In this document: positions 48,701 to 57,459 of the stretch, in pieces
Position numbering within the stretch: position 1 is the stretch's first letter
How the letters are laid out: each line of letters opens with the position of its first letter
Source of the DNA: Prostheceraeus crozeri
Lineage: Eukaryota; Platyhelminthes; Polycladida; Euryleptidae
Reading direction: 5' to 3'
Assembly (NCBI GenBank): GCA_907163375.1
Contig: CAJQUW010015625.1
Coordinates: 372,001 to 436,000 of the forward strand
DNA: 64,000 bases
The notes under the pieces: model-generated
Databases searched by the model: none
What the model was told of the DNA's origin: nothing
Seen by the model: only the letters and a program-made list of their open reading frames with translations
Program-made: the position numbers and the translations under genes

Positions 48701-49657
48701 ATGGAGGATGTTAGAAAACGCATAAACTACAAACTAGTCACTGATGATCAAAAATATCACAAATTGACCTCATCACCTCTTTTCATTGATAGAGACATTA
48801 TCGATGAGGATCTTGTAGGTGTTAAAATGATAAAATCTGAAGTTGAGTTGTGCAAACCCATCTATATTGGGCAAGCCGTTTTAGATTATTCCAAGCTTGA
48901 AATGTATCAACTCTTCTACAAAATATTAAAACCATGCCCTCTCGTAAAAGAGGTTCGCTTGCTGGGTGGTGATACAGATAGTTTCTTTTTAGGAATTACC
49001 ACTCAAAAAGATTTAAATTTTAATGAAGTAGCTAAGTCATTAGAAAAATATTTCGATACATCTAACTACAATCCCACTCATCCACTCTATTCCATACAGA
49101 ATAAAGCCAAACTTGGTTGTTTTAAGGATGAAACAGCAGGAAAGGAAATAGATGAGATGATTCTCCTCCGTCCTAAAATGTATTCCATGAAATGAAAAGA
49201 ATGTGCAGATAGTATTAAGCGCGCTAAAGGTATATCAAAATCCATTGTTCACAAAATGAAACATCGGTCCTATAAGAAGGCCTATAAAAATAAAACTATA
49301 ACGTTTGTCAATATGACAATCTTAAAATCTCAAGTTCATACTGTGAAAATGCACACGTTCAAGAAACGAGCGCATTCAGCATTGGAGGATAAGAGGTGTT
49401 GGATAGGACATAACACATCTCTTCCACATGGACATCCTGACACAAACGTACCTCCACCCAAAAGAATAAAACTCACGCTACCACATTCAGGAGATGTATT
49501 GACATAATCAACTTTAACTCAGTATTTTGATGTTGCTTTTTGTAGATATACATGGTTGTTTTATGTATCGCATGAGATCGTTTCTTCCTTGTGATTATAT
49601 GCCTACAGTTAGCCCATTCCCCCTATATCTGTGAAAAGAATTTTTCATACACATATT

Positions 49658-49671
49658 TTTATTTCAATAAA
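49658..49671. terminator. Back-to-back polyadenylation signals
   Basis: AATAAA on the plus strand at 49666-49671 and on the minus strand (TTTATT at 49658-49663). The minus copy lies 24 bases past the stop of the 49687 gene. The plus copy lies 159 bases past the PolB stop, so the two convergent transcripts overlap slightly. Confidence 0.6.
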
Positions 49672-49686
49672 CATATCACAATGACT

Positions 49687-51245
49687 TCACTTTGTTTTCC
49701 GAAACACTAAAGTTACGAGGGATTTAGTATCTTTCACATGGATGCACTCTTGTAAACCATTGGTAATTTTGATAGCAATAGAGGGTATAGTTTGTTTGAC
49801 GACGGGATGATAGAAAATAGATTCAAACATCTTCTCGACTATTCCATATGAAGCGTCTTTATCATGAATGAAATCACGTAAAATGTATTCTTTTTTCTCA
49901 CCAACAGAAATAGGTATAATCAAATCACTTTGAATGTAAAGGTGCTGTTCATGATTATCAAGTGTCATTGGTGTTTCTATACCAATCGTATGCGCAGCAG
50001 CAAACACAGTTTGTAGCATTGAAAAACCAAAGAGTTTTTTCAAATTTTTACTCAATTGACATTGAATGTCATCACCCAGTTTCAGAACAACGCGTTGATT
50101 TTTAATTGAAAACGAAATGTGGTGTGTCTTTACATCATATTTACTTTTCATCACATGCTTCAACTTCTGTTGTATATAAGGATTTACTACATGAATGAAG
50201 CTTTCAACTGTATGATATAGACGCGGCATTATATTGATAGCAACTTTAGATTCTTCATAAGACTGGTAAATTTTTTTGATGCGATCACCAAAGATGTCCA
50301 CCCACCATTCATCATTAACTGAATCAGCTTTAGTGTGATATTCATGAGAAGCATATACCAGACCGCTTCCAATAATAGGGGTTGGATGTCTTACAAAATG
50401 ACGCAAGGTTGGAGAGAAATAAACTGTAAGTTTGTCATTATATTTCTGAATAACCAACTTATTTTTGTCCGCCATCATTTTCTCTCCATACTTCTTACCC
50501 ACAGTCTCATTCCATCGTTTTACTAACTCAATAAGTGATCAAGGTTGAACACCACGCTTTTTCAAATGATGCGTTCTTCGCATTCTACAACATCTTCATC
50601 AAATATTTTAAATTTATAATGAAATTTGTTGATTCGATTTGAATAAACTTTTTTAACATTTGCAGTAGCAATTGACGTTAGATGTAGTCCATGGCCAAAA
50701 CCGAGATATGGATAGAATTCATTATCCAACCTCAGTGTAGGACATTTAGTAAAAGAATGAAAGCGAAGGAACTGTCTCCCACTCCAATGATAGATAGTAA
50801 ACTCATAAACTTTCTGATCCTTATTCTTCATGATGGAAGTATTACCACTGTTGAATGCCTTAATAATTTTCTCATTCCCAAATGGACCATAATAATCTGA
50901 TTTTATCTGAATCCATTCATAGTTCCACTTTCCATCTGACGTTAAATTGTATGGGAACTGGAATGCATTATTCATCGTTATTCCATCATGGGTGCGAGGA
51001 GTCAATATCATTTCTTCCAAATCATTCACATTCTGAATATTGGTATCATAGCAAATACTAGAAACGCCAACCTCCCATTCACCTTCTAAATGTAGTGGGC
51101 GATTTAATTCTACTCGATAGTCTGATGGTTTATTATTAGGAAATTTATTCATAGAAGCATTACTGGGCAAGTAGATTAGAAACGAGCCCTTATTTTCACT
51201 TTCCATATTATTCACATTGGAAAATATATTAGCATACTTTTGCAT
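49687..51245 (-). pseudogene. Paralogous Polinton protein A (WEVG domain), split
   Basis: The N-terminal open part (51245-50562) begins at ATG and has FLIYLPSNASMNKFPNN and GEWEVGVSSICYD, a domain I recall as widespread in animal Polintons. The C-terminal part (from about 50502 to 49687) aligns by eye with the C-terminal half of the neighbouring gene 51304-52686, including the L..FV/LRH segment, PRLYHTVESFI and a final IPSIAIKI strand. The two parts differ in frame; bridging them needs one shift near 50565-50580, and a TGA lies at 50539-50541 in the second frame. I read this as one broken gene; two separate genes is the alternative, with the second starting at a Met a few codons in. Function unknown: minor capsid, penton or spike are candidates. 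Confidence 0.6.
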
Positions 51246-51303
51246 TAACTCTTCATTCGGAAATGGAGTGTGATACTTGTTACAGCATCTTTATGAAAAG
51301 GAA

Positions 51304-52686
51304 TCAACGCATCATCGCACAATCGTCATAAATTGCAATATCAATTTGTGGGATGTAGTTTGATTTCAGCTTTGTATAATGCACTTTCTTGAAAGTATGC
51401 TCAGATAAAATACTGCAGCTTTTTGGCTGGTATGGTATCATTGCTAGCAATGGAGCTTCAACATCTCCCACACGTACATCTTCACCAATATTGGAATATA
51501 TCTGAAAATAGTTAATACGACGCGATAGTGACATGTCTGCGCTAGCTTTGGTTACAGTACCACTTTTAAAGATATTTTGATCAAAACCCAAAATGTCCAT
51601 TAGAGTTTTATCCATAATTAGTTCAATACCTTTTCCACTTATAGTGAGAGACAAAACACCTTCTTTTTCAGAAAATGAAATATGTTGCTCATTAATCACT
51701 TCATTTAAATAATCTACAACCAATTTAACCGAAGTAATAATGCGAGGCATCAACACTCTTGTTTCATGTAAGATACCACCTAAAGGCTCTACACACTTTC
51801 TGTATAAAGATACGGTCCATTCTGTATCAAATTGATTTGACCTTTCACATGGTAAATGTTGCATATCAGATTTTCCATGAACAGCTGCAGAACGATGTCG
51901 TAAGAACTGATGAAAATCTTTTGAACAAACTAATACTAGATCATCATCATTTAATTTACTTATTGCAATATGATTAGATGATTTGATATAAGTCAATGTT
52001 GCTACTTGTTTACCATCAACTCGAAGGAGATAATTAAATTTCTTCAATAATGTTTCAGGAGTCATGTTTGTCTTTCGTGGCTTAATCACAATCTTCTTCA
52101 CCAACGTCTTCTCTTTTTTTGGAACAAGATCTACATAATAATCTTCCTCTCGATATATTAACTGTTTATGACCACTTGGGTGGTAATTAACGTTATAATT
52201 ATCATAGCTTGTTAAGGCGCTAGCGAGGTAACCTAAATCATTTCTTAAACTTGGACTTAAGCCAACAATCCAATCTTTCTGAACTACATGATGTACATAA
52301 TTATGATCATCATTGTGCGGAGTAAATTGGATGATGTTTCTACCCTCTTTATTCAGGAAATCATATATAAACTTTTTACATGATAAGAGATCTTTCTTTG
52401 GCCACTGTGGAATGTATACTCGGCATACCTTTTCACATTGGTAAGCAGCTGTACGTCTCATATTAATAGTCATCACCTCATGATCAAAAGTATAGACACA
52501 GTTGCTATAAACAAGTTGAGTGACACCCACTTCCCACTTTCCATTTAGCTGTTGTATATGATCAATGGGAGTAGAAAAGAGTGCGGCTCGATTACTAGCA
52601 AATCTATTTGCGGCCGCATTTTGCTAAGCAAAATATGATAAAACGACATTTTGATATTGCTGATCTGCGGCTTTGCATAACATCAT
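51304..52686 (-). pseudogene. Paralogous Polinton protein B (WEVG domain), one TAG
   Basis: The long open part starts without ATG inside the conserved GKWEVGVTQLVY segment. The same frame extends upstream to ATG at 52681-52686, broken only by TAG at 52624-52626 in the conserved N-terminal region (about codon 20). About 460 codons in all. N-terminal domain and C-terminal half parallel protein A, for example PRIITSVKLVVDYL and the closing IPQIDIAIYD strand, so the two arose by duplication. Its start codon overlaps that of the divergent plus-strand gene at 52685. Virion-surface or minor capsid role is inference from abundance beside capsid genes in such elements. Confidence 0.62.
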
Positions 52687-53041
52687 GAAGACTTGGATTT
52701 TGGACTCTCTGCAATATATCAGAGTTGATCGTGATGGAAACGTGCATTTCAAAAATTCTCATGGTCATGCATCAAGAGGTATTACATTAACATGGCGACA
52801 ATTTGTCAACCTCAATGATATCATGAGGGATTTGGAATATTTTGAAACATTAAGATTCATCTCCTTGGGTGATCAAGTTTGGCTTCAACATCACAGAAAT
52901 GAAATTCAAATTTGCCATTCTCATTCCGCAAACTGTTTCTCATTCCGCAAATACAATTGGGAGAAGTATAGAAGATACATACATCGCTCCATCATGACAT
53001 TTATTCGTCGTGAGTTCATCGCCCTACTATGCAAATCTTAA
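52685..53041 (+). CDS. PC4-like small protein, copy 1
   Basis: A 118-residue protein from ATG 52685-52687. The N-terminal half reads as short beta strands (ILDSLQYIRVDRDGNVHFKN) followed by RGITLTWRQFVNLNDIM, a layout like the ssDNA-binding fold of transcription coactivator PC4/p15, whose strand-turn-helix ends in a GIxLTxxQWxxL-type motif. The C-terminal half is basic and aromatic (WEKYRRYIHRSIMTF). The next gene is a clear paralog. It heads a plus-strand island inside a minus-strand block and is followed by a TBP-like gene, so a role in transcription or in binding melted DNA is plausible. Fold assignment is by eye only. Confidence 0.5.
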   Translation: MKTWILDSLQYIRVDRDGNVHFKNSHGHASRGITLTWRQFVNLNDIMRDLEYFETLRFISLGDQVWLQHHRNEIQICHSHSANCFSFRKYNWEKYRRYIHRSIMTFIRREFIALLCKS

Positions 53042-53063
53042 TCAGACATGACTACCACGCACC

Positions 53064-53618
53064 ATGAGTTGGAAATTAGATTCCCTACAACGTATTGAAA
53101 CGGATCATGATCGAAACGTCTATTTCAAAGATTCAACTGGAAATGTGGGAAGAGAGTTTGCTTTATCTTATCGTCATTTTCAATCTCTACATCATATCAT
53201 GAAGGATTTGAAATACTTCTATATGAAAAGACATTCACGTATTGGAAATCGCATCTGGTTGCGCGTCAACAAACGGCGAATTCAACTCTATCATTCCCAA
53301 CTCCATACTAACTTCACATTTCATCAAGGTAGTTGGGAAAAGTATAAAAGGAAGGTATATCGCTCAATTTACTCATTTTTTCATCATGAAGCGCCATCGC
53401 TACACCATCGTCAACATTCTCCGTCGCTTCAGACGCTACACCAAAATCGATCTCACAACATTACACCAACACCTTCCAAACAGCAAGTATTACCCGGGCC
53501 GTCCTCAAATGTTAGTGGTGAAGATGAACAATTCACGGAATCTTCAACTCTTCCCAAATGGGACTGTACAGATTCTCGGCGCCCTTTCTCATTCATCGGG
53601 CAGTCAATGCGCTTATAG
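53064..53618 (+). CDS. PC4-like small protein, copy 2
   Basis: Tandem paralog of the preceding gene, 22 bp after its stop, with the same order: WKLDSLQRIETDHDRNVYFK, REFALSYRHFQSLHHIMKDL, RIGNRIWLRVNKRRIQLYHS and WEKYKRKVYRSIYSFF. Similarity ends at about residue 112. Residues beyond that are low-complexity (Ser/Pro/Gln/His) and overlap the TBP-like gene in another frame, so the natural end may have been near 53400 and the tail may be run-on. The TATA box of the next gene (53343-53350) lies inside this coding sequence. Confidence 0.5.
   Translation: MSWKLDSLQRIETDHDRNVYFKDSTGNVGREFALSYRHFQSLHHIMKDLKYFYMKRHSRIGNRIWLRVNKRRIQLYHSQLHTNFTFHQGSWEKYKRKVYRSIYSFFHHEAPSLHHRQHSPSLQTLHQNRSHNITPTPSKQQVLPGPSSNVSGEDEQFTESSTLPKWDCTDSRRPFSFIGQSMRL
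53343..53350 (+). promoter_or_regulatory. TATA box before the TBP-like gene
   Basis: TATAAAAG, 43 bp before ATG 53386-53388, with a possible start near 53370 (CTCAATTTACTC). It is embedded in the upstream coding frame. Confidence 0.5.
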
Positions 53619-53930
53619 CTACAAAGACTACTACGTCGGATATGGAAGAGGGAGAGGTGTGTGATGTCGAATCTGACTGTGGACAATATGGTGATCTCTA
53701 CTCAATTGAATGAAAGTGTATCATTTTTGAAGATTCGTACCAGCAGTTACAATTTGTGTTATGAACCCGAACTTTTTCCTGCAGCTCTCATTAGTTGTTG
53801 GTTACCTGTGCATGTGTCAATCTTTCATAATAGTAAAGTGATCATTACTGGACTAAAATCTCATGTACAAGCAAATGTGATCCTAGACTATCTCATCGAG
53901 TATGTGCGTACCCAGCGGATTGTAAAATAA
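53386..53930 (+). CDS. TATA-binding-protein-like factor, two overlapping frames
   Basis: TBP is the saddle-shaped, two-lobed protein that binds TATA boxes. Lobe 2 is unmistakable: YEPELFPAALISCWLPVHV followed by SIFHNSKVIITGLKS (about 53759-53850), the YEPELFP-strand-TG pattern of the second TBP repeat. Lobe 1 is in the first frame: YYPGRPQMLVVKM, then LQLFPNGTVQILGALS (about 53487-53570). The first frame has a basic N-terminus (MKRHRYTIVNILRRFRRY) and ends with TGA 53662-53664; the second starts with ATG 53664-53666, so stop and start overlap as TGATG. Either a one-base frame change splits one gene, or two half-TBPs are made by stop-start coupling. TATAAAAG precedes it. Element-encoded TATA recognition is inferred. 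Confidence 0.7.
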
Positions 53931-53956
53931 AAAACAATTTTTCCAACATGATGTTT

Positions 53957-54418
53957 TTATTTCAAATCATGATAGAACTTACAAATCATTTTTTCATTAG
54001 AGGATGGATTACATGAAAAGTTTTGAATAACAGATACAAATCGAGATACATGTAAACGTTTTAAGATGAAGTACAGTACAAAAGCACCACACGTTGATGA
54101 AAGTGGATGTTGTAGTATGCGTTCATTTCGCTGATATTGACGCGTATGTTTTCTCAACCACTGCTGTGTTGGTATATTTGGAGGTTGAGCAAGAGAGTCA
54201 AATAGTTCACCACGTCGGTCTTCTCCAATAAAGATCGCTTTCCAATGCTCACCGCCTAAATTCTGCGAATGAGTGTTTAGCACAATAAAGATGGGATAGT
54301 GATTTACTGCAGGTGGTAAGGTATCGAGCGAATAGACATTATCGAAAGCTTTCAACGTCGCTTCGTCTGAATTACGCTGTACTTTAGTTTTAATATTGTC
54401 AGCAGTCAACCAACTCAT
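53957..54418 (-). CDS. Adenain-like cysteine protease
   Basis: Maturation protease of the adenovirus/Polinton type (C5/C48 clan), which cleaves virion precursors. A 153-residue protein with the expected order of catalytic residues: His in GGEHWKAI (about residue 58), Asp in GELFDSL (about 74) and Cys in SSTCGAFVLYF (about 110). Length is slightly below adenovirus protease, normal for Polintons. The start ATG overlaps the capsid gene stop as TAATG (54416-54420), so the two are probably expressed from one transcript. AATAAA on this strand overlaps the stop region (TTTATT at about 53954). No break seen. Confidence 0.87.
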   Translation of the reverse strand: MSWLTADNIKTKVQRNSDEATLKAFDNVYSLDTLPPAVNHYPIFIVLNTHSQNLGGEHWKAIFIGEDRRGELFDSLAQPPNIPTQQWLRKHTRQYQRNERILQHPLSSTCGAFVLYFILKRLHVSRFVSVIQNFSCNPSSNEKMICKFYHDLK

Positions 54419-55695
54419 TAACGATTATACTGAAGAATCACGTCACGATACTTTGTAATTTCAATATTTGAATCGAAGACTGCATAAATTAATACATTGA
54501 TCGTCTCAGGTAGTGTTCTTTTGAACGTCAAATCCAAACGAATATTATGAGGCACGTTCGCTTGACGATAGGGTGCACTAATATCGCTGTCAGCAGTCAA
54601 ATCAAATGCATAAATGGTATATCCACTCTTAAACTCTTTCATAGTCAGTCCGTTGGTGTCATCCGTATTGTAAAAGCCAAAGACATCCATAAAATCAACA
54701 TAACTGCGCATAAATTGATCCGAAGCAAAATCTGGTTTGTAGGGTGGACCAGGATGACTCACACCATTTACACGTAAAGCAATTTCACTTAACTGATTGT
54801 GTTTAAAATTGAAAGGATTCTTCTTTATATTACCATTAAATGCATCATTTTCAACCATTGCCACCATGAGGAGCTTCGGTGCTTCCGATGGAAAGAGGCC
54901 ATCTTTCATGAAACTCTTTTGATCTTTCGGAATTGTAAAGGTGAGAAGCTTTGTATGCTGAATGGGGTAAATGGCATTTTGGCGGTTAAGACCTTCAGCA
55001 TGCCCTCTAATGACACTTGGATTCGGTACTACTCGACGAATGTAAAGTGCAATATCTTCCACATGAATTCTAAGATTGTCAACTTTAGCAAATGCATTCA
55101 GCGCAAATTCAGGCTTATTCAATGTCAGCTTGAGTCGCATGCTGGTATTACAGAGTAAAAACTTTGACTGTCTAAAGAAGTCTAAATTCAGCGGACCATA
55201 TAGCTGACATACTTTACTATCTTTAATCATAGCAGATCGCTTTACAAAGCCACTGTTTGTTTCAGCATCACATTTTCCTGCTTCATCTCTGTACCATCCC
55301 ATGGCTTCCATATGACTTTTTTGTGCTGCTGGATGAAACTGTGATACATGATTGAAATATGATTTATAGGGATAATCACTTTCACCACCTTCCACCTGCT
55401 GCTCTCCAATCGTTAGAGAAACATCGCGAAGTAATGTAGTCAATGGTAAATTGTTCAGTCCAACTTTATGTGTATCGTCAATAGCAGTTCCATCTGCTTG
55501 CTGAATTCTAAACCTCAAATCAACCATCGCATAACTCAAATCTATGTAGTCATCACTACCACCAGGAATAACAAATTCAATGGGGCCAGCATTCTCAGCT
55601 GTTCGAGGATGATAATCTACAATACTTGAACTAAGAATATCTGTCTGTATGGCTTGTTGATCAAACAAACAAAACCCGGAAGTTTTACACTCCAT
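54418..55695 (-). CDS. Major capsid protein, hexon-like double jelly roll
   Basis: A 425-residue protein with an intact frame. Recognised by FDQQAIQTDILSSSIVDYHP, AGPIEFVIPGGSDDYIDLS, the SYAMVDLRFRI strand, NPFNFKHNQLSEIALRVNG, and a C-terminal half with YTIYAFDLTADSD and IRLDLTFKRTLPETINVLIY. This is the family annotated in many animal genomes as F54H12.2-like and attributed to Polinton capsids. Gene order capsid-protease and the preceding small basic protein (2-bp gap) match adenovirus-like late blocks. Identification as the double-jelly-roll protein is from family knowledge; the fold itself cannot be seen in sequence. Confidence 0.8.
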   Translation of the reverse strand: MECKTSGFCLFDQQAIQTDILSSSIVDYHPRTAENAGPIEFVIPGGSDDYIDLSYAMVDLRFRIQQADGTAIDDTHKVGLNNLPLTTLLRDVSLTIGEQQVEGGESDYPYKSYFNHVSQFHPAAQKSHMEAMGWYRDEAGKCDAETNSGFVKRSAMIKDSKVCQLYGPLNLDFFRQSKFLLCNTSMRLKLTLNKPEFALNAFAKVDNLRIHVEDIALYIRRVVPNPSVIRGHAEGLNRQNAIYPIQHTKLLTFTIPKDQKSFMKDGLFPSEAPKLLMVAMVENDAFNGNIKKNPFNFKHNQLSEIALRVNGVSHPGPPYKPDFASDQFMRSYVDFMDVFGFYNTDDTNGLTMKEFKSGYTIYAFDLTADSDISAPYRQANVPHNIRLDLTFKRTLPETINVLIYAVFDSNIEITKYRDVILQYNR

Positions 55696-55697
55696 GA

Positions 55698-56153
55698 TTA
55701 GAAGTTATGGCAGCGTCGTCGTTTAGCGCCTGATGAATGATTAGAGCCTCTGCGACGTTTGCGTGAATGCCTTTTGACTGAAGATCGCACCTTACCAGCT
55801 CCGCGATGTTTCCTCCTTCCTTTATTCATTCGTTTAGGCGATTTCTTTCCTTGAGTAACACCAGCAAAGGTCTGCTTCAATGTTTTTAAACCGCGTTCCT
55901 TCCCACGATTCAACAAACTGCTCTTAAAACTTCTACCTCTGGAAAGATCACTAGCAACATCACCAGGAAAGCCAACGGCATTACTTAAAACATTTCGTTT
56001 TAAAGATCTACCGACATTGGATATGAGAGGTGCTACAACAGATTTCAGTGCACCAAGTATGCTACCTCCACGTTGGCGGCGAGCGCCGCTGTAAATTTGT
56101 CCTCCACTACTTACATAGGAGGGTCGTGAATAAAATGAGGCAGTTGGATTCAT
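55698..56153 (-). CDS. Small basic virion-type protein (pVI/pX-like)
   Basis: A 151-residue protein. The N-terminus has YSGARRQRGGSILGALKSVV and APLISNVGRSLKRNVLS, a Gly-rich then amphipathic segment, followed by VASDLSRGRSFKSSLLNRG and a very Arg/Lys-rich C-terminus (KRHSRKRRRG). This layout, next to the capsid gene, is seen in Polintons and resembles adenovirus core or membrane-lytic precursor proteins. A GG-S/I step after RQR is a plausible site for the adenain-type protease. Two-bp gap to the capsid start suggests a shared transcript. Confidence 0.65.
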   Translation of the reverse strand: MNPTASFYSRPSYVSSGGQIYSGARRQRGGSILGALKSVVAPLISNVGRSLKRNVLSNAVGFPGDVASDLSRGRSFKSSLLNRGKERGLKTLKQTFAGVTQGKKSPKRMNKGRRKHRGAGKVRSSVKRHSRKRRRGSNHSSGAKRRRCHNF

Positions 56154-56194
56154 AGCTCAAACCCTAAACATTGTTAGTTACAACTTCGCATGAA

Positions 56195-57283
56195 TCACTG
56201 TTGATCACTTAGATGAAAGATATCGGCACGACGCATCCAAGAGTTCATACTTGAAGGATAACCAGTCCATTTAACAAGACACCATTCTTTACCTTGTCGT
56301 TTTTTACATCGAATGATTTTCTCTACCAAATATGTTTCACTTTCAGTGACTACCTCAATCTCATCGCGGTAAAAGCTACCCTCAATTTCTTCATTATCGT
56401 AATCTTTCAACTTGTAGGTGGTGGGAGAGTCTTTTTGATCAATCCTTGATACTGTAAATACCTCCTCTGTCCAATTCGGAAGGTACCCTTTAGCAAAAAC
56501 ACTCTTCACTTTTGAGATACGAACTTTATCACCAATTTTCACATCACTTTTCACATGAGTGCGTTTACGTTGGAATGATTCGCGCACTTTATCTACATTG
56601 TCAGCATTTACATCTACTGGTCTGAGTCCAATAGAACGATGGATAGAGTGATTGTAGGCATGGAGTGTATCTTGTAGAACCCTTGTCCAATTTTGTGTCA
56701 AGTTGGCAGTAAAATGTCGCCACAAGCGATTTTTTAATGTGCGATTAAAACGTTCAACGAGTGCAGCTTTATAGGCACTCTTTACACTAAACAACTCAAT
56801 GTCATGCCTCTCAAATAATCTTCTCACATGCTGATTTTCAAACTCTTTTCCTTGATCACTCTGAATTCATTTTGGAATGCGACCTTCTCGAAAAATTGTT
56901 TGGAATGCTTTTGCTACTCCTTTCCCTTCTTTAGCTTTTAAAGGTTGAGCCCACGCATAACGCGAGAAAATATCAATGACGGTTAAAATAAAATTATTGC
57001 CCGAGTTATGTTTTGAAATGGAGGCAACATCACACAAATCTGCTTGCCACTGTTCATCGATGTCATGAACAATATAATGGCGGGTGCGGTACTTCTTTTT
57101 CGCTTGTTTGTGGAGTGTATAGGTAGCCTGACCCTTTAACCATCGTTTCACTTGTGATTCTGGAAGACCACTGGCTTTTCATAATTTCTTGATAGATGCA
57201 AATCCTGCCGGATGTTTTACATCATAATAGATTGACTTCAAACGTTCAGTCGATGACGACTGACTCTTTTTCGTCCTTCTCAT
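56195..57283 (-). pseudogene. DDE integrase with chromodomain, two in-frame TGA
   Basis: RVE-type integrase that inserts Polinton DNA. I chose ATG 57281-57283, giving MRRTKKSQ then the typical IYYDVKHPAGFASIKKL. The catalytic core shows D in WQADLCDV, D in IQSDQGKEF and E in ALVERFNRTLKNRLW; SRYAWAQPLK lies between. The C-terminus is a chromodomain (ETYLVEKIIRCKKRQGKEW, CLVKWTGYPSSMNSW). Two TGA codons (57179-57181 after KKL, 56867-56869 after RIPK) break an otherwise continuous frame; the first sits where relatives usually have Trp. Without readthrough the enzyme would be inactive, the second stop lying just before the second catalytic Asp. Confidence 0.87.
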
Positions 57284-57458
57284 CTTTTTTTCTTGCCTTT
57301 CTACATTTACAACAACTGCAGCATTTAGCTTTAGCGGTTTTGCGATCGTGTTCACATTGCTTAGGGGTTTCATTGCGAGAGCTGGCGCAGCAAGTGCAAG
57401 TGACAACGACATTCACCTCTGGCGGCTCATTACATGGCAAGCAACACATCTGCTTCAT
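57246..57458 (-). CDS. Small Cys-rich protein
   Basis: A 70-residue protein with about 14 Cys in CCLPC, CTCCASS and CCSCCKCRK clusters, then a Lys/Asp/Glu tail. It starts one base after the stop of the preceding gene (TAA at 57460-57462, ATG at 57456-57458) and overlaps the integrase start by 38 bases in another frame. This tight placement in a compact gene block argues for a real gene. Metal binding is likely from composition. Alternatively the Cys region was once the integrase N-terminus. Confidence 0.5.
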   Translation of the reverse strand: MKQMCCLPCNEPPEVNVVVTCTCCASSRNETPKQCEHDRKTAKAKCCSCCKCRKARKKDEKDEKESVVID

Positions 57459-57459
57459 A

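Larger units (their letters stand above)
45533..49507 (+). pseudogene. Polinton family B DNA polymerase, two in-frame stops
   Basis: Replicative PolB. By splice signals, exon 1 ends with the start codon ATG (45533-45535); introns 45536-45602 and 45664-45722 join it in frame to the main exon. Two zinc fingers follow (CADCGHMF at about 45775, CDLCPLSF at about 45905). Domains: Exo I YADIECYI (about 46998), endonuclease-VII-like CPKCHKTF to CSKCNF (47250-47360), Exo II LDSFQF (about 47575), Exo III YLELDVILLADVF (about 47878), motif A YYDQNNLYG (about 48152), motif B KNNSLFGKTMEDV (about 48673), motif C GGDTDSFFLGI (about 48967). The frame is interrupted only by TAG at 46472-46474 and TGA at 49193-49195. 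Coding sequence continues unchanged across both, so these are point nonsense changes. The last segment ends near the usual KRCWIG tail. Confidence 0.88.

Noticed and set aside
45533-57283. Alternative genetic code with TGA as Trp
   Set aside because: Trp is encoded by TGG throughout, TAG stops also occur inside frames, and intact neighbours such as the ATPase end naturally at TGA. Nonsense decay is simpler.
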